A stretch of DNA of 64,000 nt from Anaerofilum hominis (lineage in GTDB: Bacteria > Bacillota > Clostridia > Oscillospirales > Ruminococcaceae). Within the stretch, counting starts at the first letter, position 1; each line of letters starts with the position of its first letter. Shown piece after piece: positions 8,539-18,160 of this stretch. The position numbers and the translations under genes were made by a program. Under the pieces are notes generated by a model. It was not told the DNA's origin. It did not search any database and saw nothing but the letters and a program-made list of their open reading frames with translations. The DNA lies in assembly GCF_014287275.1 (NCBI RefSeq), contig NZ_JACONZ010000002.1, positions 248,001 through 312,000 of the forward strand, written 5' to 3'.

Positions 8539-9267
8539 ATGTTTGTGTTTACAATGAACAAAAACGGACTGAAAAAAGCCGCCGTCGTGGTCGGGTGCGC
8601 CGCGCTGCTGGTGCTGTCCGCCGTGGTGGTGAGCGGGGCGGTGAAAAACGGGGACACCAAAGCCACCGCGCTGACCGGGACGTCGGAGGCGGCAAAGCCG
8701 GGCAAGATCAAGGTGAAATCCACCGACGACATGGTGACCTATCTGGTCTCGATGGGGGTGGAGGCGGACATCTCCACGGCCAAGGTGGATAAGGTAAAGG
8801 TGCCCAAAAAGTGGGACGACAGCTTCGTCGCTTTCAACGAGGTCATCAAGCAGAGCGGCCTGGACCTGAGCAAGTACAAGGGCAAGACGGTGGAAAAATG
8901 GGATTTTGTCGCGCCCAACAGATCTACCGAGAGCGACACGGTCAGCGCCATCCTGCTGGTCTACAAAAAACAGGTGATCGGGGCTTACCTGATCGGCCGG
9001 CCGAGCGGCGAGGTGAGCGCACTGGCCGCGCCGGAGGCTTCGCCTGCGCCCAGCGCCGCGCCGACCGAGGGGCAGCCGGAGGGCACGGTGCCCACCATGA
9101 CCGACGCCGAGCAGGCCCAGCAGCAGGGGGCGGAGCTGACGCCCGAGCAGCTGGCGCAGGTGAGCGCGGCGGCCCAGGCCGCGGGCCTGATCGACGAGCA
9201 GATCGCCGCGGCTGCGGCGGCTATTGAAGCCGCGGCGCAAAACCCGGACGCCCTGCCTTCCGAGTAG
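8539..9267 (+). CDS. DUF4830 domain protein, membrane-anchored or secreted
   Basis: A 242-residue protein. Residues 10-35 form an N-terminal hydrophobic segment (signal anchor or signal peptide without a lipobox). The DUF4830-like domain covers about 58-155: YLVSMGVEADISTAKVDKVKVP, LSKYKGKTVEKW, ILLVYKKQVIGAYL. The tail after about 160 is alanine/proline/glutamine-rich and probably disordered or helical. GGAGG lies 6 bases before the ATG. DUF4830 proteins are common in Clostridia and have no established function. A strong terminator follows, so the gene is a single unit. Confidence 0.75.
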   Translation: MFVFTMNKNGLKKAAVVVGCAALLVLSAVVVSGAVKNGDTKATALTGTSEAAKPGKIKVKSTDDMVTYLVSMGVEADISTAKVDKVKVPKKWDDSFVAFNEVIKQSGLDLSKYKGKTVEKWDFVAPNRSTESDTVSAILLVYKKQVIGAYLIGRPSGEVSALAAPEASPAPSAAPTEGQPEGTVPTMTDAEQAQQQGAELTPEQLAQVSAAAQAAGLIDEQIAAAAAAIEAAAQNPDALPSE

Positions 9268-9295
9268 GCGGGCGCGGGCCCTGAAACAACGCTGT

Positions 9296-9323
9296 GCAGC
9301 GGCCGTCGGCCGCTGCTTTTTTT
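9296..9323 (+). terminator. Intrinsic terminator after DUF4830 gene
   Basis: A perfect 9-bp GC-rich stem (9296-9304 with 9308-9316) with a 3-base loop is followed by seven T. Confidence 0.92.
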
Positions 9324-9514
9324 ATAAAGGGAATGCCGATCGCTCCCAAAAAGCAGGACGGCGGGGGCTGCGGCGCCGTGCCGCCGTGCCGCACTTTCCG
9401 GCGGCGGGCCCTGCCGCAGCCGGGCGCCGCCCAGATATTTCCTCGCCCAGGACCGCCTTTCCGTGCTATAATATCCCCGTGGCCGCGGCGGCGGCCGGAA
9501 GGAGGCGCTCGTTC

Positions 9515-10246
9515 ATGGCGCAATATCGGTTGGACCGGCTGCTGGCCGAGGCGGCGGGCATCCCGCGCGCGGAGGCGCGCCGGGCCATCCTGAGCGGGCA
9601 GCTGGCGGCGGACGGGGCGGTCTGCCGCCGGCCGGACCAGAAAATAGAGGACACCGCCGCCCTGACGCTGGCGGGGCGGCCGCTGTCCTGGCAGAAATAT
9701 GTTTATCTGATGCTGGATAAGCCCCAGGGCGTGGTCAGCGCCAGCCGGGATGGCCGCGACACGACGGTGACCGACCTGGTGCGGGAGCAGTACCCGCGGC
9801 GGGAGCTCTTCCCGGCCGGGCGGCTGGACAAGGACTCCACCGGCTTTGTGCTGCTCACCGACGACGGGGTCTTTGCCCACGCCCTGCTGGCGCCCAAACG
9901 TCATGTGGACAAGGTCTACCAGGTACTGCTGGACGCGCCGGTGACCCCGGAGATGCTGGCCGGCTTTGCCGCGGGGGTCGTCCTGGCGGACGGGGAGGCC
10001 ATGCTGCCGGCCGGCCTAGAGGCCGACCCGCAGGACCCCTGCCGGGCCACCGTGGTGCTGCATCAGGGAGTCTATCATCAGATCAAGCGCATGTTCGGGG
10101 TTTTCGGGGCCGGGGTGTGCGCGCTGCGGCGGGTGGCCATCGGCGGCGTGCCGCTGGACCCCGCCCTCGGCCCCGGCGGCAGCCGCCCCCTCACCGGCGC
10201 GGAGCTGGCCTGTCTGCGGGCCGCCTGCGGCGCCGTCAAAAGATAA
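9515..10246 (+). CDS. RsuA/RluB-family pseudouridine synthase
   Basis: A 243-residue rRNA pseudouridine synthase. An N-terminal S4-like RNA-binding domain (1-58) is followed by the catalytic domain with GRLDKDSTGFVLLTDDG, in which D105 is the expected nucleophile, and the C-terminal motif VYHQIKRMF. The short RsuA type usually modifies one uridine of 16S or 23S rRNA. Which one cannot be read from the sequence. The start is chosen at the ATG after GGAAGGAGG. In-frame extension upstream would run through the preceding terminator region and has no ribosome site. A TATAAT box is at 9467-9472. Confidence 0.9.
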   Translation: MAQYRLDRLLAEAAGIPRAEARRAILSGQLAADGAVCRRPDQKIEDTAALTLAGRPLSWQKYVYLMLDKPQGVVSASRDGRDTTVTDLVREQYPRRELFPAGRLDKDSTGFVLLTDDGVFAHALLAPKRHVDKVYQVLLDAPVTPEMLAGFAAGVVLADGEAMLPAGLEADPQDPCRATVVLHQGVYHQIKRMFGVFGAGVCALRRVAIGGVPLDPALGPGGSRPLTGAELACLRAACGAVKR

Positions 10247-10360
10247 AAAAAACGGGCGGGGCGGGCACGCTTTTTGGAGGCTTTTTGAGCGCGGTTTCCC
10301 GGTGCGCAGGGAATTTTATCAAGTTGCACAGGAAGCGGCTGGTTATTTTGTCGATTCCTA

Positions 10361-10389
10361 TTGCAAAAGACGAAAGCATTGTGTAAAAT
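10361..10389 (+). promoter_or_regulatory. Promoter of the PucR/CdaR-type regulator gene
   Basis: TTGCAA (10361-10366) and TAAAAT (10384-10389) are separated by 17 bases. Confidence 0.75.
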
Positions 10390-10461
10390 AGAAATATACT
10401 ACACGGCAAATTGGTGAAATTCACAATCGGCAGCCACTGCCAGAGAAGGGAATCGATCATT

Positions 10462-11547
10462 ATGGCGAACAGAGTGTTTCAGGGCGTGATCTATCAGATG
10501 AAGGATGCGGTGGACCGCGTCCTGGGCGTCGTGGACGAGACCGGCACCATCATCTCCTGCAGCGAACTGACCAAGATCGGCGAGGTGCGGGACGGCATCG
10601 CGGCCGACCGGCTGTCGACCGGCGACGTCTTTGTGCGGGATGGCTACACCTACCACATGTTCAGCTCCAACAAGCGCAACGATTACGCGGTCTTTGTGGA
10701 GGGCGCCGACGACCTGGCGGGGCGCTATGCGTCGCTGATCACCATCTCGCTGCAGAACATCAAGCAGTATCACGACGAAAAGTTCGACAAGGCGAATTTC
10801 ATCAAAAACGTGGTGCTGGACAACATCCTGCCCGGCGACATCTACGCCAAGGCGCGGGAGCTGCATTTCTCCACCGACGTGTCCCGCGTGGTGCTGCTCA
10901 TCCGGGTCACCAGCGGCAACGATATCTCCGCCTATGACGTGGTGAGCGGCCTGTTCCCCGACAAGCAGAAAGACTTTGTCTTTAATATCAGTGAAAACGA
11001 CACCGTGCTGGTCAAGGAGATCAAGCGCGGCATCGACCGCGAGGATATCATCAAGTTGGCCGCCAGCATCGTGGATACCCTCAACGGCGAACATTACATC
11101 AAAAGCGTCATCGGCATCGGCACCCCCATCGCCAACGTGAAAGACCTGGCGACCAGCTTCAAAGAGGCCCAGATCGCGCTGGAGGTGAGCAAGGTGTTCG
11201 ACACCGAGCAGACCGTGGTCAGCTACGATAACCTGGGCATCGCCCGGCTGATCTACCAGCTGCCCACCACCCTGTGCGAGATGTTCCTCAAAGAGGTGTT
11301 CAAGCAGGGCAGCATCGACTCGCTGGACTCCGAGACCCTGTTTACCATCCAGCGGTTCTTCGAGAACAACCTCAACGTCTCTGAGACCAGCCGCGGGCTG
11401 TTCGTGCACCGCAACACGCTGGTTTACCGGCTTGAAAAGATCAAAAAGCTCACCGGGCTCGACCTGCGTGAGTTCGACGACGCCATCGTCTTCAAAGTGG
11501 CGCTGATGGTCAAAAAATATCTCAATTCCAACCCCGCCAAATACTGA
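10462..11547 (+). CDS. PucR/CdaR-type transcriptional regulator
   Basis: A 361-residue protein. Its C-terminal about 60 residues carry the HTH_30 helix-turn-helix typical of PucR/CdaR regulators (NVSETSRGLFVHRNTLVYRLEKIKKLTGLDL). The central part resembles the GGDEF-like domain of CdaR (SVIGIGTPIANVKDLATSFKEAQIAL). The N-terminal domain would sense a ligand but shows no recognisable pocket. The ATG at 10462 has a GAAGGGA site about 11 bases upstream. The more upstream TTG lacks one. It sits alone before ftsE, and its targets are unknown. Confidence 0.85.
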   Translation: MANRVFQGVIYQMKDAVDRVLGVVDETGTIISCSELTKIGEVRDGIAADRLSTGDVFVRDGYTYHMFSSNKRNDYAVFVEGADDLAGRYASLITISLQNIKQYHDEKFDKANFIKNVVLDNILPGDIYAKARELHFSTDVSRVVLLIRVTSGNDISAYDVVSGLFPDKQKDFVFNISENDTVLVKEIKRGIDREDIIKLAASIVDTLNGEHYIKSVIGIGTPIANVKDLATSFKEAQIALEVSKVFDTEQTVVSYDNLGIARLIYQLPTTLCEMFLKEVFKQGSIDSLDSETLFTIQRFFENNLNVSETSRGLFVHRNTLVYRLEKIKKLTGLDLREFDDAIVFKVALMVKKYLNSNPAKY

Positions 11548-11631
11548 GCGGCGCGCGGCGGGGATGCAGACAGAAAAAAGGTCCCGCGGGGCAGACCGCC
11601 TGCGGGCGGGGCAGGCCCCGTCCCGGGCGGT

Positions 11632-11654
11632 GCAGCCCTGCGGGGCTGCGTTTT
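11632..11654 (+). terminator. Probable terminator between regulator gene and ftsE
   Basis: GCAGCCC (11632-11638) pairs with GGGCTGC (11643-11649) across a 4-base loop and is followed by GTTTT. The short T-run makes it a moderate candidate. Confidence 0.5.
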
Positions 11655-11689
11655 AGGTCCCCGCGCGCGGGCAAAGGAGATTTTTGCCA

Positions 11690-12402
<713 letters not shown>

Positions 12403-12406
<4 letters not shown>

Positions 12407-13326
12407 GCTTTTCCGGTTTCAAATATCTCACCGGCCAGGGCCTGCACAACCTGACCCGCAACAAGCTGATGAGCATCGCCTCCATCGGCGTGCTCACCGC
12501 CTGCCTGGTCATCACCGGCATCGCGGCGCTGCTGTCGGTGAACGTGGGCAATTTTGTGGACTATCTGGGCGCGCAGAACAAAGTCATCGTCTATATGCAG
12601 CCCAACGCGGACGAGGCCTCCATCCAGGCTGCGGACGAGGCGATCGGGGCCATGCCGAATATCCTGGGCTACACCTATGTGGACAAGGACCAGGCCATCG
12701 AGGAGATGCAGGGCTGGATGTCCGACGGCGACGGCGAGTCTTACGGCGAACTGTTGGAGCCGTATAAGGGGGACGGCAACCCCCTGCTGGCCAGCTTCCG
12801 GGTGACGGTGGACGATCTGACCCAGATCGACGCCACCGTGGACCAGCTCAAAGCGCTGCCGGGGCTTTACTCGGTGGATGCGCCCAGCGACCTGGCCGGC
12901 ACGCTGGTCTCGCTCAAAAACACGGTCAATATCGCCGGCTGGGGGCTGGTCGCGGTGCTGGCGGTGGTCTCGCTGGTGGTGATCTCCAACACCATCCGCA
13001 TCACCGTTTTTGCCCGCCGCAAGGAGATCAACATCATGAAGTTCGTGGGCGCGACCAACGGCTTTATCCGGCTGCCTTTCCTGGTGGAGGGCACGGCCAT
13101 CGGCCTGATCTCCGCCGCCGTGGCCTTCGGGCTGGTGTCGGGGGCGTATCTGGGCGTGCTGGAAGCGGTCTCCCGCTCCGGCACAGGGCTGCTGTCCAAC
13201 CTTTATTTCACCCTGTTGTCTTACCGCGCGGTCTGGGCCCCGCTGCTGATCGGCTTTGTGGCCAGCGGCGCGGTGCTGGGCGGCTTCGGCAGCGCGGCAA
13301 GCGTGCGCAAGCATTTGAAAGTCTGA
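12403..13326 (+). CDS. ftsX: Cell-division protein FtsX, permease-like
   Basis: A 307-residue membrane protein with the FtsX layout: a cytosolic N-terminus, TM1 at about 22-45, an extracellular loop to about 170, and three further helices near 175-200, 220-245 and 275-295. The motif RITVFARRKEINIMKFVGATNGFIRLPF is the family signature before TM3. It pairs with FtsE and its external loop should contact the M23 hydrolase encoded next. Gene overlap with ftsE and the following envC/pcsB-like gene support this role. Confidence 0.95.
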
Positions 13327-13510
13327 CGGCCCGTCCGCCCGGCAGGGGCCGGGCAGCATAAAAGCTCCGCCAGGGGGCGCCGCGCAGCCGTCTGCCCGGC
13401 CGGGGGGACCGGCGCAGGGCGGCAAAAGCGCTGTACGGGCTGCGGCCGCCGGCCGCGGACGCGGGCCCCGGGGAGCGGCATGTCCAAGATCACTGTAGTT
13501 GGAGGCGCGT

Positions 13511-14662
13511 ATGAAAAAAAAGACCGCACGTGTTATCTGCCTTGCCATGGCGATCCTCATGGCTCTGATGCTGGCTTTGCCCTATGTGGCGCGGGCCACG
13601 GCGGCCGACGATGTGGAGCGGCTGCAGCAGGAGCTGAACGAGGTCAAGAAAAAAGGCGAAGAGCTGGAAGAAAAGGAAGAACAGCAAAAATCCTACAGGG
13701 ACAACCTGAAGCGCCAGAACGATATCATCCAGGCGCAGATCGACGCGCTGGGCACTTCCATCGACCAGACCAAGGAGCAGCTCGCCCAAAAGCAGGCGGA
13801 GCTGGACCAGAAGCGGCGCGACATCGCCCAAACCGACGCGCTGTTTCAGGAGCGGCTGCGCGCCATGCAGGTGAACCGCACCTCCGGGCTGCTGTCCACC
13901 CTGCTGGCGGTCAACAGCTTTGACGAGCTGCTCACTGCGTCCACCACCCTGTCCCGCATCTCGGTGGCCGACACGGAGCTGCTGAAAAAGCTGGCGGAGG
14001 AAAAGGCGGAGATGGAGCGGCAGGAGGCCGAGATCAACGCGCAGCTGGACCAGCTGCAGGCTGATCTGGACGCCCAGAACGCCAAAAAGCAGGAGCTTGC
14101 CGGCAACCTGCAGGCGGTGGACGCCAGCCTGAGCGACATTGAAGCGGCGCAGAAAGCCAATGCCGCCGACGAGGCCCGGCTCACCCGGGAATACAACGCC
14201 GCCCGCGCTGCGGCCCAGGCGGAGATGAGCAAACCCTCGGACAACCCGGACTTTGTGGGCGGCGCCTACGGCTGGCCGGTGCCCGGTTTTTACAACATCT
14301 CCTCGCCTTACGGCTGGCGCATCCTTTATGGGCAGAGGGATTTTCACACCGGCATCGACATCTCCGGCGGCGGCCGGGTGATCTACGGGGCGGGCGTGAC
14401 CGCCAGCCTGCCCGGCACGGTGCAGACGGTGGTCTACGGCTCGCGCGGGTACGGGTACTACGTCATTGTGGACCACGGCGGCAACAACAAAACGCTTTAC
14501 GGGCATATGAGCGCCATCTATGTCACGCCGGGGCAGGCGGTCGGTCAGGGTGAAACGCTGGGCGCGGTGGGCAGCACCGGCAATTCCACCGGCCCGCACC
14601 TGCATTTTGAGATCCGTCAGAACGGCCAGCAGGTGGACCCCGCGCCGTTCTTGGGGCGCTGA
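13511..14662 (+). CDS. Coiled-coil M23 peptidoglycan hydrolase (EnvC/PcsB-like)
   Basis: A 383-residue exported protein. The signal peptide is about 1-31. A long coiled coil (about 34-235, rich in KEQLAQKQAEL-type heptads) is followed by a LytM/M23 zinc endopeptidase domain with FHTGIDI, VDHGG and the C-terminal HLHFEIR. The metal ligands H and D of HTGID and the HxH of HLH are all present, so the enzyme should be active. The start is the ATG 5 bases after GGAGG. Placed directly after ftsEX, it is the likely partner that FtsX activates during cell separation, by analogy with EnvC and PcsB. Unlike E. coli EnvC, it appears catalytic itself. Confidence 0.92.
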   Translation: MKKKTARVICLAMAILMALMLALPYVARATAADDVERLQQELNEVKKKGEELEEKEEQQKSYRDNLKRQNDIIQAQIDALGTSIDQTKEQLAQKQAELDQKRRDIAQTDALFQERLRAMQVNRTSGLLSTLLAVNSFDELLTASTTLSRISVADTELLKKLAEEKAEMERQEAEINAQLDQLQADLDAQNAKKQELAGNLQAVDASLSDIEAAQKANAADEARLTREYNAARAAAQAEMSKPSDNPDFVGGAYGWPVPGFYNISSPYGWRILYGQRDFHTGIDISGGGRVIYGAGVTASLPGTVQTVVYGSRGYGYYVIVDHGGNNKTLYGHMSAIYVTPGQAVGQGETLGAVGSTGNSTGPHLHFEIRQNGQQVDPAPFLGR

Positions 14663-15035
14663 GGGGCCCGGCTTTTTGCCGCGCGGTCTCTTCGCGCGGC
14701 AAAAGGCGTCCGCTGCGTCAAAACCGTCTGCCGGGGCGGCCTGTTTGGGCATTTTCCGGCTGTCGGGGCGCGGGCCCCGCGCCCTGCCCGCATTTCTGAG
14801 CGGGCTTTCCGGCGCAGCGCGGCGTTCATAAAACCAACACATTCCGGCAATATAATGAAGCGGGATCAGCGGGGCGGCCCTTTTGCGCCGTTTCGCGGGA
14901 ACGGACGAGAGACCAGGCGCACCCCGGGGGCCGCGCGCAAAAAAGCTGCGCAGGCCCCGGGGCGCGTTTTGCCGGTTTGGGGGCAGAAGCTCTTTCCCCC
15001 GAAAAAAGTGCCGAGAGATCCGGGAGGTTCGCAAT
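14663..15035 (+). other. Interval between M23 and S41 genes with promoter-like box
   Basis: These 373 GC-rich bases hold no supported gene. A perfect TATAAT at 14851-14856 has no good -35, so a separate promoter for the S41 protease gene is possible but weak. Confidence 0.4.
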
Positions 15036-16397
15036 ATGAAAAAAAAGATATCGGTCAGCCTCGCCATCGCCATCGCGATCATCGCCATGACGGTGACTTT
15101 TTCGGTGACCATGATCCTGGCCATGAAGCTGTTTGACAGGACCGTGAGCGATGTAAATGAAAAACAGGTGATGTACAATAAGCTGGCGGAGATCGACAAG
15201 GTGGCGCGGGACAATTTTTACACCGAGATCAACGACCAGACCCTCTACGACATGCTGGCCACCGGCTACGTGGCCGGCCTGGGGGACCGCAACAGCAAAT
15301 ATTACACCGCCAAGCAGGTCACGGAGCTCAACGACACCGCCAGCGGCAAGCTGATGGGCATCGGCGTAGAGGTGGTCAAGGACGCCAGCGGCTATTTCCG
15401 TATCGTCAAGATCTATCCGGGCAGCCCGGCCGAGGCGGCGCAGCTCTCGCAGAATCTCATCATCACCAAGCTGGACGAGACCGACCTGAAGACCCTTACC
15501 CTCGACGCGGTGAACAGCCTGCTGAAAGGGGAGAGCGGCACCACCATCAAGGTGACTTACCTGCAGGACAACGCCGAGACCCCGGTGGATATCCAGCGCA
15601 GCCCGTTCGACCTGCCCACGGTGGAGTTCCAGCTGGTGGACGCGGTGGGCTATATCAAGATCCGCACCTTTGCCGACGAGACGGTGTCCCAGCTGGATTA
15701 CGCCATCAATGCGCTCACGCAGCAGGGGGCCTCCTCGCTGGTGTTCGACGTGCGGAACAACGCCGGGGGCTCGCTGTCCGCGGCGGCCGAGTGCGTCGAC
15801 CTGCTCTGCCCCGCGGGCACCATCGTCTCGGGCACCTATAAGGGCGGCGAGACCAAGGTGCTTTATACCAGCGACGAGAAAGAAGTGGCCCTGCCCATGG
15901 TGGTGCTGACCAACGGCAACACCGCCTCCGGCGCGGAGCTTTTTGCGGTCTCGCTGCGCGATTTCGGCAAAGGGCGCATCGTGGGCGCCAAAACGGCGGG
16001 CAGGGGCACCCTGCAGCGGATGTACACCATGACCGACGGCAGCGCCGTCAGCCTGACGGTGGCGGTGATGGTGCCGGGCAGAAGCGAGAGCTTCGACGGC
16101 GTCGGCGTGACGCCGGACTATGAGCGCACCCTCTCGGCAGAGGAAGAGCTGGCCTATTACGATTACACAGTGAACGACGACCCGCAGATCCAGCGCGCCA
16201 TAGAGGTGGCGGTGAGCCTGGCCGCAGGCAACAGCGGCAACGGGCCCGCGCCCTCGTCCAGCGCCGCGCCGGACAGTTCTTCCTCGCAGGCGTCTTCGGA
16301 CGGCGCGGACGGCGTGGCGGATAGCGGAGTTTCCTCCGCGCCGCCGCAGGACGGTTCCTCCGCGCCGCAGGACGCGTCTTCGGACAGCGCCGCATAG
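15036..16397 (+). CDS. S41 carboxy-terminal processing protease with PDZ domain
   Basis: A 453-residue CtpA-like protease. It has an N-terminal membrane anchor (about 5-28), a PDZ domain (LMGIGVEVVKD to LLKGESGTTIKV, about 105-185) and an S41 catalytic domain. The nucleophile is the serine of NTASGAELFA and the general base is the lysine of GAKTAGRGTLQ. The last 60 residues are low-complexity Ser/Ala/Pro. The start ATG has GGGAGG 8 bases upstream. CtpA enzymes trim or degrade exported proteins and often sit beside ftsEX and M23 genes in Firmicutes. A role in controlling the neighbouring hydrolase is inferred. Confidence 0.92.
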   Translation: MKKKISVSLAIAIAIIAMTVTFSVTMILAMKLFDRTVSDVNEKQVMYNKLAEIDKVARDNFYTEINDQTLYDMLATGYVAGLGDRNSKYYTAKQVTELNDTASGKLMGIGVEVVKDASGYFRIVKIYPGSPAEAAQLSQNLIITKLDETDLKTLTLDAVNSLLKGESGTTIKVTYLQDNAETPVDIQRSPFDLPTVEFQLVDAVGYIKIRTFADETVSQLDYAINALTQQGASSLVFDVRNNAGGSLSAAAECVDLLCPAGTIVSGTYKGGETKVLYTSDEKEVALPMVVLTNGNTASGAELFAVSLRDFGKGRIVGAKTAGRGTLQRMYTMTDGSAVSLTVAVMVPGRSESFDGVGVTPDYERTLSAEEELAYYDYTVNDDPQIQRAIEVAVSLAAGNSGNGPAPSSSAAPDSSSSQASSDGADGVADSGVSSAPPQDGSSAPQDASSDSAA

Positions 16398-16410
16398 AAA
16401 AAAGAAAGAG

Positions 16411-16446
16411 CTTCCTTTCCCGCTGCGCGGGGGAGGAAGTTTTTTT
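16411..16446 (+). terminator. Intrinsic terminator of the ftsEX-M23-S41 block
   Basis: A 13-bp stem with two G-U pairs and a 3-base loop (16411-16439) runs into a T-run at 16440-16446. Confidence 0.9.
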
Positions 16447-16660
16447 GTAGTTACAGTGCGGACAGAAAAAAATAGAGCGGTCCGGGCGGCGGCAAAAAGA
16501 GCGGCGTCGAAAAATGCATTTAAATGCAAAAACAGGGGCGCTGAATCGCAAATATCCGAGTAAAGAAAAGGAAATAAAGAAAATCGTGAATATAAAGCTG
16601 TATATCTATACCAGCCCCGTCAGAGGGTGAAATCCCCCCGGATTTTGACGGCAGTTTTGT

Positions 16661-16689
16661 TTGACCCGGGTGGGCCGTTTTGGTAAAAT
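16661..16689 (+). promoter_or_regulatory. Promoter of the G5/3D-domain protein gene
   Basis: TTGACC (16661-16666) and TAAAAT (16684-16689) are 17 bases apart. Transcription would begin near 16697, giving a leader of about 260 bases. Confidence 0.75.
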
Positions 16690-16953
16690 GCTCGAAGTGA
16701 GGTCAAGAAAGGGCCAAGGCAACTTGCCGTTCCGCGCGGGCAGACAGCGCGGCGGCGTCTTTTTTCTCTGCAGCGGCCCGGCAGAAATTCAAAATGATTC
16801 GCGTCTCCGCCGCCGGCGTCCCCGTACCGATTCGGGCTTTGCCGGCGGCGTTGCAGACGGCGGCGCGAAAGACAGGGTTTGACGTTTTTCGCGAACGGCC
16901 CGGCAAAGCGCGCTTCGGTGCGCGTGCCGGACGAAGAAAAAAGGAGTGAATGC

Positions 16954-18003
16954 ATGACCAAGCTCATCGAGCATCTGCGGCGCCGCATCGCGGGCATCCC
17001 CGCGAGAGCGTACGCCGTGGCAATTTCCGCAGCGGCCCTCTGCTGCACCCTGTTCAGCCTGTATCTGGCGCTGAACATCGTGCTGGTGACCGACTCTGAC
17101 GGCAACCGTCAGATGCTGTTCACCACTGCAGAGGACCCGCAGCAGATCATGGAGGTGTCCGGCATCGTCGCCGGCGAACACGACGACGTCTTTTACACCG
17201 AGTACAACGGCAATGTGGCCAGCCTCAACATCCAGCGCGCGTTCACGGTCGCGGTCGAGGCGGACGGGGAGACCCGCACCGCCTATCTCACCGACGGCAC
17301 TGTGGAACAGGCCCTGGCCCAGGTGGGCGCCGCGCTGGGCGAACACGATTATACCGAGCCGTCCCTCAATACCTCACTGACCGAGGGCGACACGGTGACC
17401 GTGCACCGGGTGGAATACCGGGATACGGTGGTCCAAAGTGAGATCGAGCCAGGGACCGTCTATCAGGAGACCAGTCTGCTCTACCGGCGCAAAAACTCCA
17501 GCTATGTGGTGCAGGAGGGGGTGCCCGGCCTGCGGGAGACCACCACCCGCGAGCGGGTGGTGGACGGCGCGGTGGAATCCGCCGAGGTGATCCGGGTGGA
17601 GGATGTGGTCCCCGCACAGGACACCATTATCATGCGCTACGGCGCAGGCGCGCCGGTCTCCCCGCTGGAGGGGCCTGCGGGCGTCACGGTGGAAAACGGC
17701 GTGCCCAGCAGCTACCGGCAGGTGCTCACCGGCCGCGCCACCGCCTATTCCGCCCGCCGCGGGCGCGGCTCGTCCGGCCTGGGCCTGTATGAGGGCACGG
17801 TCGCGGTAGACCCCAACGTGATCCCGTACGGCAGCCTGCTGTATATCACCTCTACCGACGGCCGGTTTGTCTACGGCTATGCCATCGCCACCGATACCGG
17901 CTCGGCCATGCAGCAGGGCCACGCCCTGGTGGACCTGTTCTACGACACCTTTGACGAGGCGTATCTGTCCGCCGTCCAAAGCGTCAACGTCTATATCCTG
18001 TAA
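16954..18003 (+). CDS. YabE-like G5 and 3D domain cell-wall protein
   Basis: A 349-residue exported protein. After a membrane anchor (about 18-43) come two DUF348-like repeats (about 50-145) with TAYLTDGTVEQALAQVG, a G5-type domain (about 150-230) and a C-terminal 3D domain. The 3D domain includes TGRATAYSA, GTVAVDPNVIPYGS, ATDTGSAM and VDLFYDTFDEA, and its conserved aspartates are intact. 3D domains resemble the lytic transglycosylase MltA and Rpf/Sps muralytic proteins, so it probably cleaves peptidoglycan glycan strands. AAGGAG precedes the ATG by 7 bases. It has its own promoter and terminator and is monocistronic. Confidence 0.9.
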   Translation: MTKLIEHLRRRIAGIPARAYAVAISAAALCCTLFSLYLALNIVLVTDSDGNRQMLFTTAEDPQQIMEVSGIVAGEHDDVFYTEYNGNVASLNIQRAFTVAVEADGETRTAYLTDGTVEQALAQVGAALGEHDYTEPSLNTSLTEGDTVTVHRVEYRDTVVQSEIEPGTVYQETSLLYRRKNSSYVVQEGVPGLRETTTRERVVDGAVESAEVIRVEDVVPAQDTIIMRYGAGAPVSPLEGPAGVTVENGVPSSYRQVLTGRATAYSARRGRGSSGLGLYEGTVAVDPNVIPYGSLLYITSTDGRFVYGYAIATDTGSAMQQGHALVDLFYDTFDEAYLSAVQSVNVYIL

Positions 18004-18073
18004 GGGCGGGGCAGGAAAGATCGTCACAAAATTCAGAATACGGCCGCGGGGCCTTAAACCGCGGCCGCAGAAC

Positions 18074-18121
18074 AAAAAAGCGCCTCCCGGCTGTGGGATC
18101 ACAGCCGGGAGGCGCTTTTTT
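18074..18121. terminator. Bidirectional terminator between G5/3D gene and peptide-binding lipoprotein gene
   Basis: A 22-bp perfect stem (18074-18095 with 18100-18121) with a 4-base loop begins with six A and ends with six T. It serves both convergent genes. Confidence 0.95.
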
Positions 18122-18160
18122 ACAGTTTGTCCCCCGGGCTGCCTTTGGCCGGGGCGGGGG

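Larger units (their letters stand above)
16398..16953 (+). other. Gene-free leader region upstream of the G5/3D protein gene
   Basis: This 556-base stretch has no gene. Besides the terminator and promoter listed separately, it holds the palindrome TGCATTTAAATGCA (16515-16528). A GC-rich 10-bp stem (16808-16817 with 16841-16850), extended by GTCT/AGAC, lies inside the about 260-base transcribed leader. I could not match it to a known riboswitch. Confidence 0.5.

Noticed and set aside
16690..16950. c-di-AMP (ydaO) riboswitch upstream of the G5/3D gene
   Set aside because: Position and gene type fit, but I could not recognise the conserved aptamer segments; kept only as a question in the findings.
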